Shown one piece after another: positions 1 through 9,956 of a stretch of DNA of 64,000 nt. The notes under the pieces are model-generated. The model ran no database searches. It saw only the letters and a list, made by a program, of their open reading frames with translations, and was not told where the DNA came from. The position numbers were made by a program, and so were the translations under genes. The stretch is from Actinostola sp. cb2023 (taxonomy: Eukaryota > Cnidaria > Anthozoa > Actiniaria > Actinostolidae). Numbering within the stretch: position 1 is the stretch's first letter; each line of letters begins with the position of its first letter. The stretch is taken from the NCBI GenBank assembly GCA_033675265.1, contig JAUJYZ010001532.1, forward strand, positions 62,001 through 126,000, written 5' to 3'.

Positions 1-7
1 CTAGACC

Positions 8-18
8 GAAACGTCTAG
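8..18 (+). repeat. GAAACGTC retroelement-end motif, cut by window edge
   Basis: The bases GAAACGTCTAG match the GAAACGTCTAG at the end of the 31.8-kb hairpin motif. The upstream part of the motif lies outside the window, so only the conserved 3' half is visible. Confidence 0.4.
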
Positions 19-292
19 AATAAAATAAATCTACAAATCAGTGACAACTCCTTTCGTTTTCAAATCTATATTATGCCTCATTACGAAATCTTCAATTATG
101 ATATAAATTGTCATATGTATCACAGTTTTATAGGTAATTTCTACTGCTGCGCTGTTCGTCACGTAATCATGCATTCATATAGATTTAATAATTCACGTTC
201 TATACATTAATATAAATTTCATCATCACTAGTAGAGGTAACCGAAAACTGCAAACATCGTTTCAGTAGAAACAAGCGTTCTAAAAATAACCA

Positions 293-456
293 TGACGTCA
301 TCGGATGTGACGTCACACGCGGGTCCCAGTTCCGGCTGACACCCCACTACTCCCCCACTGGCTCCTTGTTGCAGAACTGTCATTTCTATACTACTTAGTA
401 GAAGGACTACCGAATGGCCTCAAGAGGCGAACTCCCTTTTATAGTCATATATATAT
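293..456 (+). promoter_or_regulatory. Promoter-like patch: two CRE palindromes and a TATA-like stretch
   Basis: Two perfect TGACGTCA palindromes (CREB/ATF full sites) lie at 293-300 and 308-315, starting 15 bp apart. A TATATATA stretch follows at about 447-456. Tandem CREs upstream of a TATA box are a known arrangement of cAMP-responsive promoters. No open reading frame follows convincingly within the next kilobase, so a target gene would have to start with a non-coding or short 5' exon. The sites are seen; promoter function is inferred. Confidence 0.4.
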
Positions 457-477
457 GAGTGTAGCATCCTCATTAAA

Positions 478-513
478 CATTATTATTATTATTATATTAT
501 TATTATATTATTA
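478..513. repeat. ATT microsatellite
   Basis: A short interrupted run of ATT/ATATT units. Confidence 0.9.
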
Positions 514-1975
514 CTTGTGAATCCTTTGTTCGTTGCCACTTTTGACAATCGTCTCTCTGTCTTTTGTCCTATTTGGGCTTCCTGTTGGGCTATTGACCGG
601 GAGGGACTGGAAGGTGTTACGAGAAAAAGGCCAATTCCCCCTCGGCCATAATAAAGCAAAGGAATCCCAGAAGACGGTTTCGTGAGTACGTTTTATACAA
701 TAATCAGTTCATCATCACTGTGGCTCTAATTCCTATTTTTTGTGCATGATAAGTACTAGTATTGCCTAGGGCCTCCTCTGTTCATTTCCCTTTTAATAGG
801 TTTTAACTCGTTGGATCCATTAACGTCCTGGGTTAGGAATCTGCATTACTTGTGGTGTCCTAGATCTACCACAAGCAGTGATTTGCCTACGTTTACTGGC
901 TCTGATTCCCAGTTTTTTAAGCCTTGCATCAGTATGAGTAATTTCCGCAATTGTTCCCGCGTCGCATGTTAGCTAGTTTGCAGAGAACACTGATAATACT
1001 ATTATTCCAGGCAAAAGCAATGTGATCGATTAGTACCACGATCTGGGGGACTAAAATAAAGAAACGTTAATTGAGAAGAGTTAGATGAAGGTTCAAAACG
1101 TAGCTCGCTTTCATTGAAGCGTCTTGAATTCCAATGAAGCCCGATCCCGTGGATTTAAGCCGGTTTAAAAAACAATCACGCTCTAATTCCATTGTTTTCA
1201 TGAAAGGCATTTTCAATTTGAACATTTGGCCGTAAAAATTGAATGGAAGTATTAATGAGCAAGGCGCCAAATGTGTAAAGAATGTACAAGATTTTTGGAT
1301 GCACGATTATGGTAATATAGTCTTGTGTGTAGCCGTGAAAAAGATGATCGTTGTTTCAATTCATCGTAGCCGTCGCTGTAGCAGCATGTACGAACTGAAG
1401 ATGAAGAAATTGACTTGTTATTACTCCGCAACCTGTTTGTTATTCAAGCTAATAATATTAATTGCCGGACTTTGCACTGAATGATAGTCGGGAAACTACT
1501 AGATGGAATTGTGCCTCGATGAACAGGCTAATCTACGAGACAGGCAGGCATGTATCAGTACTTATTTGCATATCATGGTTCGGCATGTTTTCGAGTCGAG
1601 CGGGGGCTCTGTCGTCGTGTACCGGAATCTATTGTTTTACAATACAATAGCAGAGTGTAGAGTCGTTTGTTTTACACATTGTTCCATTGTGAACACCGTT
1701 CTTTGTTAACCGGTACACGACGGCACTACCCGAGCGGGGCTGAATTCGAAACACCCGGGACAGGTTTTGGATTTGAAATTCAAGACCCTTCCGGCCGGGT
1801 TTTGAATTCTTCCCTCTTCACTTATCAATTCCGCTCCCGGCGGGTTTTAGAATGTAGAGCTTATCCTCCGTTTGGAAACCTACATATAAATAATGGAATT
1901 AGAGAGTGATTGGTTTTTAATTATTTTCAAATATAATGAGACAACTTTAGTTCAGTCGGCGTGTTCCTTAGTTAG
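514..1975. other. No gene recognised
   Basis: Short reading frames occur on both strands but none has a recognisable domain, signal peptide or splice pattern. A GC-richer patch around 1700-1860 carries repeated CCGGGTTTT-like words but no defined element ends. Confidence 0.5.
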
Positions 1976-2476
1976 GCCCTGTTTACAAGGAGGGAGGGTA
2001 ACCCTAGCACTAGGGTTACCCTAGTACTAGGGTTACCCTAGCTCTCGAGTTTCTGATTTTTCGCGTACGTGTTTACAAGGCTGGTATTTTACCCTAAAAG
2101 GTAACCCTGTACTTGGATAGGTTACCCTACCACTAGGGTTATCTTTTTCCCAGTTTTCCACTCGCCTACCCGGGGCAACTTTTACTGGCTAGGCCTTTTA
2201 TACGTACAATTTCGTTCCAAGACAGTGGCGAGAAGCGTTTAGAAAAGCATTAGGGGTAACAGCTTGAAAAGTGCCCGCAAGATAAAATGACGTGGAGCGA
2301 AATTTTTCATAAGAATTTTCGATTCAAAAATATTGTCGTCGTACGACTTTCCTGTTTGAATGACGAAGGGCCTGAAATACCAAGTGACTACGTAACCCTA
2401 TCAGAAATTTCGCTTGTAAACCCGGGCTATCTTTCATACAGGGTAAAGTGCTAGTGCCCTCCCTTGTAAACAGGGC
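1976..2476. mobile_element. MITE with terminal inverted repeats GCCCTGTTTACAAGG
   Basis: The left end GCCCTGTTTACAAGGAGGG and the right end CCCTCCCTTGTAAACAGGGC are inverted copies of each other. The interior (about 1995-2140) holds several self-complementary CTAGGGTTACCCTAG words in tandem. There is no transposase reading frame, so this is a non-autonomous element. A TA-rich target is possible, but no unambiguous target duplication is seen. Confidence 0.75.
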
Positions 2477-2499
2477 TATAGTAGTAAGCATGGGGTTAT

Positions 2500-2790
2500 C
2501 ATTTACAATTTCAAAAAAGTTGTCGAGGACATCAGTCCATAGGCAATAGCTAGGTTATACGTCGTTCCAAGACCGAACTGCATTATGGTAAAGCCATGTA
2601 TCGCCTAAAATTCGATTCTGATGTCTTGTCCGTTTGAATTCAAATAGTTACGATATCATACAGCTTTTCATACAGAAAGTGGGTGGCTATTCTAGCTGTT
2701 ATCATAATGCAGTTCGGTCTTGGAAAGACCTATAACCTATCGCCTATTGACTGATGTCCTCGACAACCTTTTTTGAAATGGGTGTATATA
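2500..2790. mobile_element. Foldback MITE, GTTGTCGAGGACATCAGTC arms
   Basis: The arms at about 2508-2590 and 2705-2780 are inverted copies: AAAAGTTGTCGAGGACATCAGTC matches the complement of GACTGATGTCCTCGACAACC, and the inner arms share ACCGAACTGCATTAT. The right end reads TTTGAAATGGGTGTATATA, which resembles the ends of the MITEs at 23.9 and 47.9 kb and suggests one superfamily. Confidence 0.7.
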
Positions 2791-2860
2791 GCGCGGGGGG
2801 GACTCCGATACCAAAGTGGCGGGGATGCTCGTCGTCCCTTTAAGGTTTTTTTTTTCGTGT

Positions 2861-3140
2861 TATGGTCCCACTTAGGGTGTCAGAAATAAAAATGACCACC
2901 AATAGAGTTTTCCGGTCCCTTTTAGGGTATTCAATCAACAGCGATATTTAAAAACGTTCTTTAAAAATAGCTTAAAGATGTATATGACAACGTTTTCTTA
3001 AACTTGTAAGAGTGGAAGGTGTTTGATGCTAATGTCTTTTATACTATTAAAATGACTTTTTAAATTGGTCCCTTTTAGGGGTAAAAATATTCGCTGCCAC
3101 GCCCACCAAGACAATACTCCGGTCCCTTTTAGTGGTCATT
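2861..3140. repeat. Dispersed GGTCCCTTTTAGGG motif, four copies
   Basis: The word GGTCCC(TT/AC)TTAGGG or a one-base variant recurs near 2863, 2915, 3067 and 3120, always on the plus strand and irregularly spaced. It is a decayed tandem array or a motif-bearing repeat; no function is known to me. Confidence 0.5.
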
Positions 3141-3313
3141 TTCAAGGTTGTCAGCCGGTTTGTAGAGGCCTAGGGCTATTTCTCAGTAATCTCTACACAT
3201 TACTCTATCAGCAGGTCTTTCACTGAATTAATCTAGCAAATGGACCTTGATCTCTCATACTTACTGGATTAACTGATTGGCTGATCATATTGTTTATTTG
3301 TATACTTTGTTAG

Positions 3314-3480
3314 TGTTTGAAGATCCAACCTACCCTGAGTTTCTGAGAGATTATTATTCCCTAATCTCTGAAACTCAGGGTAGATCCTACCAGTTGGTCG
3401 GTAAACTATTAAGGAGTGCATTACCTATAAAAGCCCCTAAGACAATGTTAGCATTATTGTACGACTTCTCTAAAACCCCT
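3314..3480 (+). CDS. Candidate internal coding exon of an unknown gene
   Basis: A 167-bp open stretch begins directly after a pyrimidine-rich acceptor ending TTTGTTAG and ends at a consensus donor, GTAAGT, at 3481. In the frame that stays open (two leading bases, then 55 codons) it reads FEDPTYPEF at the start and ALLYDFSKTP at the end, a mixed hydrophilic and leucine-rich segment without a motif I recognise. A near-perfect hairpin at 3330-3383 overlaps it, so the exon may be transposon-derived or fortuitous. No partner exon was identified. The splice signals are seen; a gene is inferred. Confidence 0.33.
3330..3383. repeat. Hairpin with about 23-bp arms
   Basis: CTACCCTGAGTTTCTGAGAG and CTCTGAAACTCAGGGTAG are inverted copies with one 2-base gap, around a loop of about 7 bases. 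Confidence 0.8.
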
Positions 3481-3649
3481 GTAAGTGACTCAAACAGGAT
3501 TCAATAGTCTTTGAGGTCAATTTATTATAATGAATTTGCTATCACGTTTTCTTATCTTGTCCAAGGCACTCCTTTGAATGGTAGATCAGTACACGTACTT
3601 TGACTGCATGTTGATTCATTGATTCATTCAGTGACCATACACACGAGAT

Positions 3650-3936
3650 TGTGTTGGGTGTATAGAATACTGATAGAATGTATAGTAAGAAGTGAGTGTG
3701 AGAGTCGTGCCCCCACTAGTGAGATGAGTGTTGGGTGTACAGAATATAGAATATAGCTAGAAGTGAGTGTGAGAGTCGTGTCCCCACTAGTGAGATGAGT
3801 GTTGGGTGTATAGAATATAGAATATAGCTAGAAGTGAGTGTGAGAGTCGTGTCCCCACTAGTGAGATGAGTGTTCAGTGTATAGAATATAGAATGTAGTA
3901 AGAAGTGAGTGTGAGAGTCGTGTCCCCACCAGTGAG
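3650..3936. repeat. 71-bp minisatellite, about four copies
   Basis: The unit contains GTGAGATGAGTGTTGGGTGT and AGTGAGTGTGAGAGTCGTG. Unit starts at 3721, 3792 and 3863 are exactly 71 bp apart, and flanking copies are partial and diverged. Minus-strand reading frames here are repeat artefacts. Confidence 0.9.
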
Positions 3937-4565
3937 TATACTGCAAAATACATTGACACGTTAAAAACCTATTTATTTAATTATATGTTTTGATACCATT
4001 CATTCATTTATACATCATGTGTGCCAGAACCGGAGCTAAAACGCTTGAAATTGACGGAAAGTAAACTCAATTTGCGAAACATTGCGAAGCGCGCGCTTTG
4101 AACAAGGCGTGAAATAGCTAGCCGGGTGGTTAAGCTTCAGTTTAATGGGATAAGTACGTGTTCAATTTTCGGAATTAATCGTCCGGATTTAATTATTGAA
4201 CCAATGCAACTATGTATTTTAATATGACTTATTTAAAAAATAAGTCATATTGCTTTTAGACAGTGTTTACCAGATTTACAACAGAGATAAAATTGAATAA
4301 GAAATTCAATTCGTGATGTTATTCGATGACATCAAAGTAATATTGCATATCAGTGTAACTGTTTTGTCCGCGGTGTATTTGGTTACTGACCAAGTTGGCT
4401 ATTATCAATGCTTATCTATTGTTTCCAGTTCATCGAATAGTCCGTGTTTTCAAGGAATTTAAGGTGTATTTTGTTATCGGTTTTTAATTGTTTGAATTAA
4501 TTACCACGGATTTTGCCGCCAAGAAACTGAATTATACGGCCAACTCTCGCTATCTTAGGACACCC
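3937..4565. other. No gene recognised
   Basis: AT-rich sequence. The only structure is a short hairpin, AATATGACTTATTT/AAATAAGTCATATT, near 4220-4250. Confidence 0.5.
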
Positions 4566-4574
4566 CGATAAAAT

Positions 4575-4679
4575 TAGCCTGCGTAGTAAGTGTTTTTTGG
4601 CCGCGTGAAAATTGGGGCGAGAGCAACAAAAAACGAAAACTCTTCCGCGTGGCCTAAAAAACGCTTGCTACGCAGGCTA
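4575..4679. mobile_element. Mutator-like MITE with 9-bp target duplication
   Basis: A 105-bp element starts TAGCCTGCGTAG and ends CTACGCAGGCTA (terminal inverted repeats). It is flanked on both sides by the identical 9-mer CGATAAAAT (4566-4574 and 4680-4688). Both inner arms contain GGCC next to a run of T or A. A 9-bp duplication is the hallmark of Mutator-like transposition. This is a textbook-clear insertion; the empty site can be read by removing the element and one duplication. Confidence 0.92.
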
Positions 4680-4821
4680 CGATAAAATTAGCCAGTATAG
4701 AGAGATTTCGCCGGATTCACTGAAAATGAATCTCGATAGTTGCGGACTCTCGTTATTTCGGACGCCAATGGCAGACCCAAGTGTGTCCCGAGGGTGTCAA
4801 TCAAAACGTGGCTCGATAGCT

Positions 4822-5516
4822 TTAAGGTGACTCCGTTATAATTCTCGGCGCACGTCAGTCGTCTATGACAAACTTTGGGTCATAACTTCCTCTGCTTTTA
4901 TGCAATTTCCATAAAACATTGGCAACTAGTAGAGCTATCATTCACCTATAATTCAAATATAATTCTATTGCACTGCAGAACATTTTTTTAAATAATATTA
5001 GAACTTAAGTAAACGTTTTGGATAACATTGGATATTGCGAAAAATCTGTCTTTTTTTTTGGATGAAAGTTTTGGAATCACTTTATATTGACATAATTCAT
5101 AACCTGAGCAAGTTTTAGCCAAATCATTGGAGCTAAAGCACGGCCGCATGAAGACAACCAAAATTAAGCACTGAAATTAGCTCCAACGATTGCTTTAGCT
5201 CCTACGATTTTGCTAAAACTTGGTCAGGTTATGAATTATGTCAATCTAAAGTGATTCTAAAACTTTCATCCAAAAAAAAAAGGACAGGTTTTTCGCAATA
5301 TCCAATTTTATCCAAAATTAAACATTGAGTTTACTTAAGTTTTAATATTATTTAAAAAAATGTTCTGCAGTGCAATAGAATTATATTTGAATTATAGGTG
5401 AATGATAGCTCTAATAGTTGCCAATGTTTTATGGCAATTGCATAAAAGCTGAGGAAGTTATGACCCAAAGTTTGTCATAGACGAGTCCGCCGAGAATATT
5501 AACGGAGTCACCTTAA
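4822..5516. mobile_element. 695-bp foldback element with TTAA ends
   Basis: The whole element is one large imperfect palindrome centred near 5170. The ends read TTAAGGTGACTCCGTTA and TAACGGAGTCACCTTAA apart from one base, and each carries TTAA (4822-4825, 5513-5516). Arms run through CTATGACAAACTTTGGGTCA and through CATTCACCTATAATTCAAAT. TTAA at both boundaries is typical of piggyBac-type insertion. No transposase is present. Confidence 0.85.
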
Positions 5517-5797
5517 ATGAGGTACACATTAACCTCAACTTTTTTTCCTTTTGTTTTTCTTTGTCTGTTGCTGGTTCGGTACCATGTCGCTCGCGGCAAT
5601 AACGATGACGGATAATAATGATTTCAACGGAAGAGGAAGTTGAGAACACGCAAATTAAAACAAATGTTAGAATTTATGAGAGAGAATTTCCTTTCGCTAT
5701 ATACTAGCCACTGATATAGACAAACCTACTGCAAACAGTTTGGACGTGTCTCTCTCATTTCATATAACTATTAATGTTCCCTAAATTATTCTTACTC
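5517..5797. other. No gene recognised
   Basis: A unique-looking AT-rich stretch with no feature beyond short chance frames. Confidence 0.5.
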
Positions 5798-5826
5798 TAA
5801 CGAAGGGCGAACTAGCTCGAAACGTC
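5798..5826 (+). repeat. Hairpin-GAAACGTC motif (retroelement-end type)
   Basis: CGAAGGGCGAACTAGCTCGA followed by AACGTC. A small stem GGGC/GCTC (one wobble) precedes GAAACGTC. The same plan recurs at 31.8, 35.5 and 51.7 kb. Confidence 0.55.
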
Positions 5827-6358
5827 AGCCAGTAAAGTTAAGTATTCTTTTTTACGGTGTTATAGATTTTCCTTAACCATTGAATTTAGCATTATACACC
5901 GACGCAGCCCATGCTCGCTAGTGTACTCGCTATCTTCCCTAAATTATTTTGAAAGTGTAAACGCATACGAACAAGACAACTTGTGACGTAGCGTGGCTGT
6001 ACGATTTCATTATTGTCAAAGTATTTCGGAATAAACGTGAATATGCAATCTCCTTTGGTTCTCGTAAACGCGCAGAGCGGTGTACGATTTAGAAGTATTG
6101 GCTTGAAACCTGTTTTCATTTGTATTACTTTGGTTATCTTTAATTTCCAAACTCCTATATATATTTGCAAAAACAAAAACATTGTAAATAGTGTTGTTGA
6201 TGGTGACTTTTTGTAAAACCCATTTTGCCAAAAATATATATATGCGCGCAATAAATTCAGATGCGCACAACAATCCTAAATATATCAGAAAGTATTTCTG
6301 TTCGCCTTCCAATCAATATTCCATTTTACGGTCGAGTTGTTTACGCTGTACGCCTTGA
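5827..6358. other. No gene recognised
   Basis: Two overlapping minus-strand frames of about 100-120 codons occur at 5892-6312. They are lysine- and isoleucine-rich, lack domains, and compete with each other on the same strand, so I do not call them. Confidence 0.45.
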
Positions 6359-6489
6359 CAAAAGACGCGTTTGCTCAGCCTTAGCCTCAATCCAGTGAAT
6401 AACCCGTGGACTGATTACCCAATGTCCACATTTCTCTCAGTTCTCTTTGATATTTAGTGAAGGCTAAGGCTGCGCGAATACGTCTTTTG
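6359..6489. mobile_element. MITE, CAGCCTTAGCCTC arms
   Basis: The left arm at 6359-6388 (AAAAGACGCG, then CTCAGCCTTAGCCT) is an inverted copy of the right arm at 6461-6489 (AAGGCTAAGGCTG, then TACGTCTTTT), with an intervening unique loop of about 70 bp. Confidence 0.7.
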
Positions 6490-8032
6490 GGTACGAGGTT
6501 GAGGCAATAGAAAATTAATGATATTATGATTGCGTGATCACAAAAATATGCGTCATGAAACTGCGCAAATAATTACAAGAATTATTATTAAACGATGTTT
6601 AGTCACGTGACAGCCAGTCTTTCAGTATTCAAATATGTCGGTTTGCACGGTCAACCTTTCTGAGGACCGGACTCAGTATAATTTGAGAATACAAGACTAC
6701 TGTTAGTAGTCTTAGTACTAGAACCATTTTTATTCATTATTAATGTTTGCCAAATATAAATTAAAAGCTGTGTTCATAAGTGTGACAGTAATATCGGCAA
6801 TCTTGACATATTAAAACATCGAGAACCTTCGAATCAAATTACTTTAAGTTCCAAAGTGTTTTCGAGTTACTGAAAAGAGACGAGAGGTAAAACAATCAAA
6901 AAAGAGTCACCCAAAATCACGGAATCAGTAACATGTGTGTAGGACGAGAGACTGAGTCAGAAACACTAAAGAGGCGCGGACTCGAATTATTCGATGTTTT
7001 TAATTTTATCAAACCGTTTTTTTCTGTATACTCTTTCACGTTTTCTTTAGCCTTCTCAGCAGCCGCGTTTCGTATCGGGAACCTGGCGACTGCTGCTGAT
7101 GAGGCTACGTTCTCTTTCAACATCACTATAAATAGAAACTAAAATATACACCAAATTAAATCCATATATGCTGTTGTAGAAATTGCGTTATTTTAATATT
7201 TTAATAGGTCTTCTATACTGTACTGTTTGCCAGTTCAATTACTCACACGGCATAACTGTGTACTGTGTTCTTCGTTTATTCCAATACTTATTGTCATTTA
7301 CTCGATCTATATAGTCTTACAATCATGCACTTGGGTGGTTTGGGAGGCGAAGTGGTTTAGAGCTCGCCTCTCAGCGCTGTGGTCATGTCCCACTACCTAA
7401 CCTCTACTTGTGCTAGAACTTGCAAGCATAACATTCCATTGCTATACGTTTTAACTCACACCTTTCCTGCCCAACCCCGATATAGTACGATAGACAGGCT
7501 TAACTAGGCGAGGTGGTTCGTGTTCGCAATAGTTTTTGTAAAGGTTAATATATACCGCTACCGAGGTGTATAAGTTGCGTGATATACTTCCCACTAACTC
7601 CATTAACACGGCTTTATTTTAAAAGTGATCAACGCCCACCATAATTATCCCTGGTTAAGTGTCATAACCTAACCTTAATTACCAGTATCCTTATTTGGTA
7701 ACGAAATTCCATATATGTGGAACTTCACAATTTCAACGATTTTTTGTCCAGTAACATTTGTCCAAAGTCGCTCCGACGAGTAAATATTCCTCTGGAACCC
7801 TGGGTAGTTTATGTCCCTCGCTTCGGAGTAATTTGTAATCGTATTGTCTGTATGATTTTTATATTTCCTATTTTCTTGCGGCACAGTCTATTCGCTAAAG
7901 TATTTGCAGTCATGATCAGTCGTTAATGGCTATTCGACTACTTTATATAATAATTAGTATATTATGCGCGCTGTGATTGGTCTAGGGCGGTGTGTTCGGT
8001 TATGATGATAAACAGCTGAATGTTGACTATGC
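6490..8032. other. No gene recognised
   Basis: Overlapping short frames at 6917-7142 lie on opposite strands and cannot both be coding. At 7960-7985 a GCGCGCTGTGATTGG word occurs, the same GC-box plus TGATTGG seen beside many MITEs in this window. Confidence 0.45.
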
Positions 8033-8629
8033 AGAGGTGGCCGTTAGTAGAGGTGGCCGTTAGTAGTAGAGGTGGCCGTTAGTAGAGGTGGCCGTTAGTA
8101 GAGGTGGCCATTAGTAGAGGTGGCCGTTAGTAGAGGTGGCCGTTAGTAGTAGAGGTGGCCGTTAGTAGAGGTGGCCGTTAGTAGAGGTGGCCATTAGTAG
8201 AGGTGGCCGTTAGTAGAGGTGGCCGTTAGTAGAGGTGGCCGTTACTGATACTAAGAGGTGGCCGTTAGTAGAGGTGGCCGTTAGTAGAGGTGGCCGTTAG
8301 TAGAGGTGGCCCGTGGCCGTTAGTAGAGGTGGCCGTTAGTAGTAGAGGTGGCCGTTAGTAGAGGTGGCCGTTAGTAGAGGTGGCCGTTAGTAGAGGTGGC
8401 CGTTAGTAGAGGTGGCCGTTAGTAGAGGTGGCCGTTATACTAGAGGTGGCCGTTAGTAGAGGTGGCCGTTAGTAGAGGTGGCCGTTAGTAGAGGTGGCCG
8501 TTAGTAGAGGTGGCCGTTAGTAGAGGTGGCCGTTAGTAGAGGTGACCGTTAGTAGAGGTGGCCGTTAGTAGAGGTGGCCATTAGTAGAGGTGGCCGTTAC
8601 TGATACTAAGAGGTAGCCGTTAGTAGAGG
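8033..8629. repeat. 16-bp minisatellite AGAGGTGGCCGTTAGT, about 36 copies
   Basis: Nearly perfect head-to-tail copies of AGAGGTGGCCGTTAGT, with occasional 3-bp expansion (AGTAGT), GGCCAT variants, and two longer interruptions reading TTACTGATACTAAG. Period 16 is not a multiple of three, and in any case the plus strand frequently meets TAG. Confidence 0.97.
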
Positions 8630-9847
8630 TTCAATGGCCGGTAACTAAAATGTGGGACATTAAAAAATGAGACAAATCGATAGATATCAATACATGGTAA
8701 TCAGACACGTGGTATAGTCGGTAATGGCAATAAAGTAAGTAAACAAATAAATGAATGAATAAATGAAGATGAGATGATAAAAAACGTTCTTCTCACTACA
8801 CTTGATATCTCAAGATCCTAAGTAACGTCAGTTCCACTTACAATAATCCTTTTGTTTTTCATCCATCTTTCCATCGATCTATTCACCTGTATCCTAGCTG
8901 TAATGTAGTTGCTTTTCGTGTTGCTTATCTCACCAATCAATCTGTTTATGGAGTGTTTTTCAATTGAAGAGCAATAACAGTCAGTCTCAATTTAACGCTA
9001 TCGATGTATTGAAAACGCACGACCAAATTAAAAAGCTCGGATGAACTTTCACACAAGACGGACTTTTGGGAATGAGAATTTGTCAGTTGAACTTGAACGC
9101 AATGGTGGGATTGCGAGGTCCTTTGATGGGTAATGTTTTGTGATACCAAACCGTAATACCAAACTATGCAAGCGGTTGGCTTTGATCTGCCAGACATTGA
9201 GCGCACATAGATAACCCTTGAGGCCGTGTCTCATCGTGAAGTTGTTTTCAGATTAATTATAAAATTCATCGCAATAACACGAATAACAACATGTTCATAA
9301 TATTTTGTCCAAATAAAACTAATAAGTGAGCTCCTGGTAGAAATCATGTCGTTTCATTTCGCCTGATAGCAGCCGCGTCAGCTGTAGACGTTTTAGTATA
9401 ACTTCAGTCGCTGGCGTCTGCGGTTTTCAGTTCTATATATATAAAATATAAAAATACTATCGGTAAGAACAAAATGCACGTTTTTCTCCCATAGTCAATG
9501 CCGCTAACCGTAGACCTGATGTGGGTTTTAAAGTTCTACCGAAAGCGTTACGCACCCGTCGTCTCATCTATTTATTTACTCATCTATTTATTCAGTTCCT
9601 CGCGCATCGTTCGATTTTCGTGCTTTGTACATGTCGCGCGCGCACGAGCTTGTTGAGTTTATTTGCGCACGAGTTTTCTTGTCAGTTTGCGTTCGTATGC
9701 TTGTAGCCGTTGTTGGGCAGGGACGTTACTGCATTGACTTGGCATATACTCACAACCAACCAATAATAATGAGCAATTTACAATTGCTATATTTTTCAGT
9801 ACAGTTCGCCAACTGTCTTGATAGTGTCTATATAGGCACTCTAATAC
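8630..9847. other. No gene recognised
   Basis: Two overlapping minus-strand frames at 8946-9234 and a plus frame at 9521-9706 have no recognisable content. A short run of AAATGAATG units lies near 8745-8765. Confidence 0.45.
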
Positions 9848-9956
9848 TGAATCGTCAAGGTCATGGTCAGAGATACTTTTTTCTCTTTCTTCTTTCTACA
9901 GTTTCTAGGACTAAAACTAAGAAGGATTTTACGGGTAATTTATAGCTGACTTCAAG
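9848..9956 (+). mobile_element. SINE fragment (3' tail family of the 22-kb SINE)
   Basis: TTTTTTCTCTTTCTTCTTTC, then GATTTTACGGGTAATTTATAGCTGACTTCAAG, match in order the body and tail of the minus-strand SINE at 22022-22175. The internal B-box region upstream (about 9850-9870) is decayed, so this is an old or 5'-eroded copy. Confidence 0.65.

Noticed and set aside
1995..2140. Telomere-like CCCTAG/AACCCTA words
   Set aside because: The words are self-complementary (CTAGGGTTACCCTAG), irregularly spaced and lie inside inverted MITE ends. They are not a uniform telomeric tandem.
3277..3507. 76-codon frame as a complete gene
   Set aside because: Begins with TTG and runs through both splice sites; only the inner segment 3314-3480 is kept as a candidate exon.
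7335..7395. tRNA-like head GGCGAAGTGGTTTAGAGCTC
   Set aside because: Only an A-box-like word is present; no B box or tail of the known family, so not supportable as a SINE.
8033..8629. CRISPR-like direct repeats
   Set aside because: Units abut without unique spacers and the genome is eukaryotic; it is a minisatellite. The same applies to 22392-23487.
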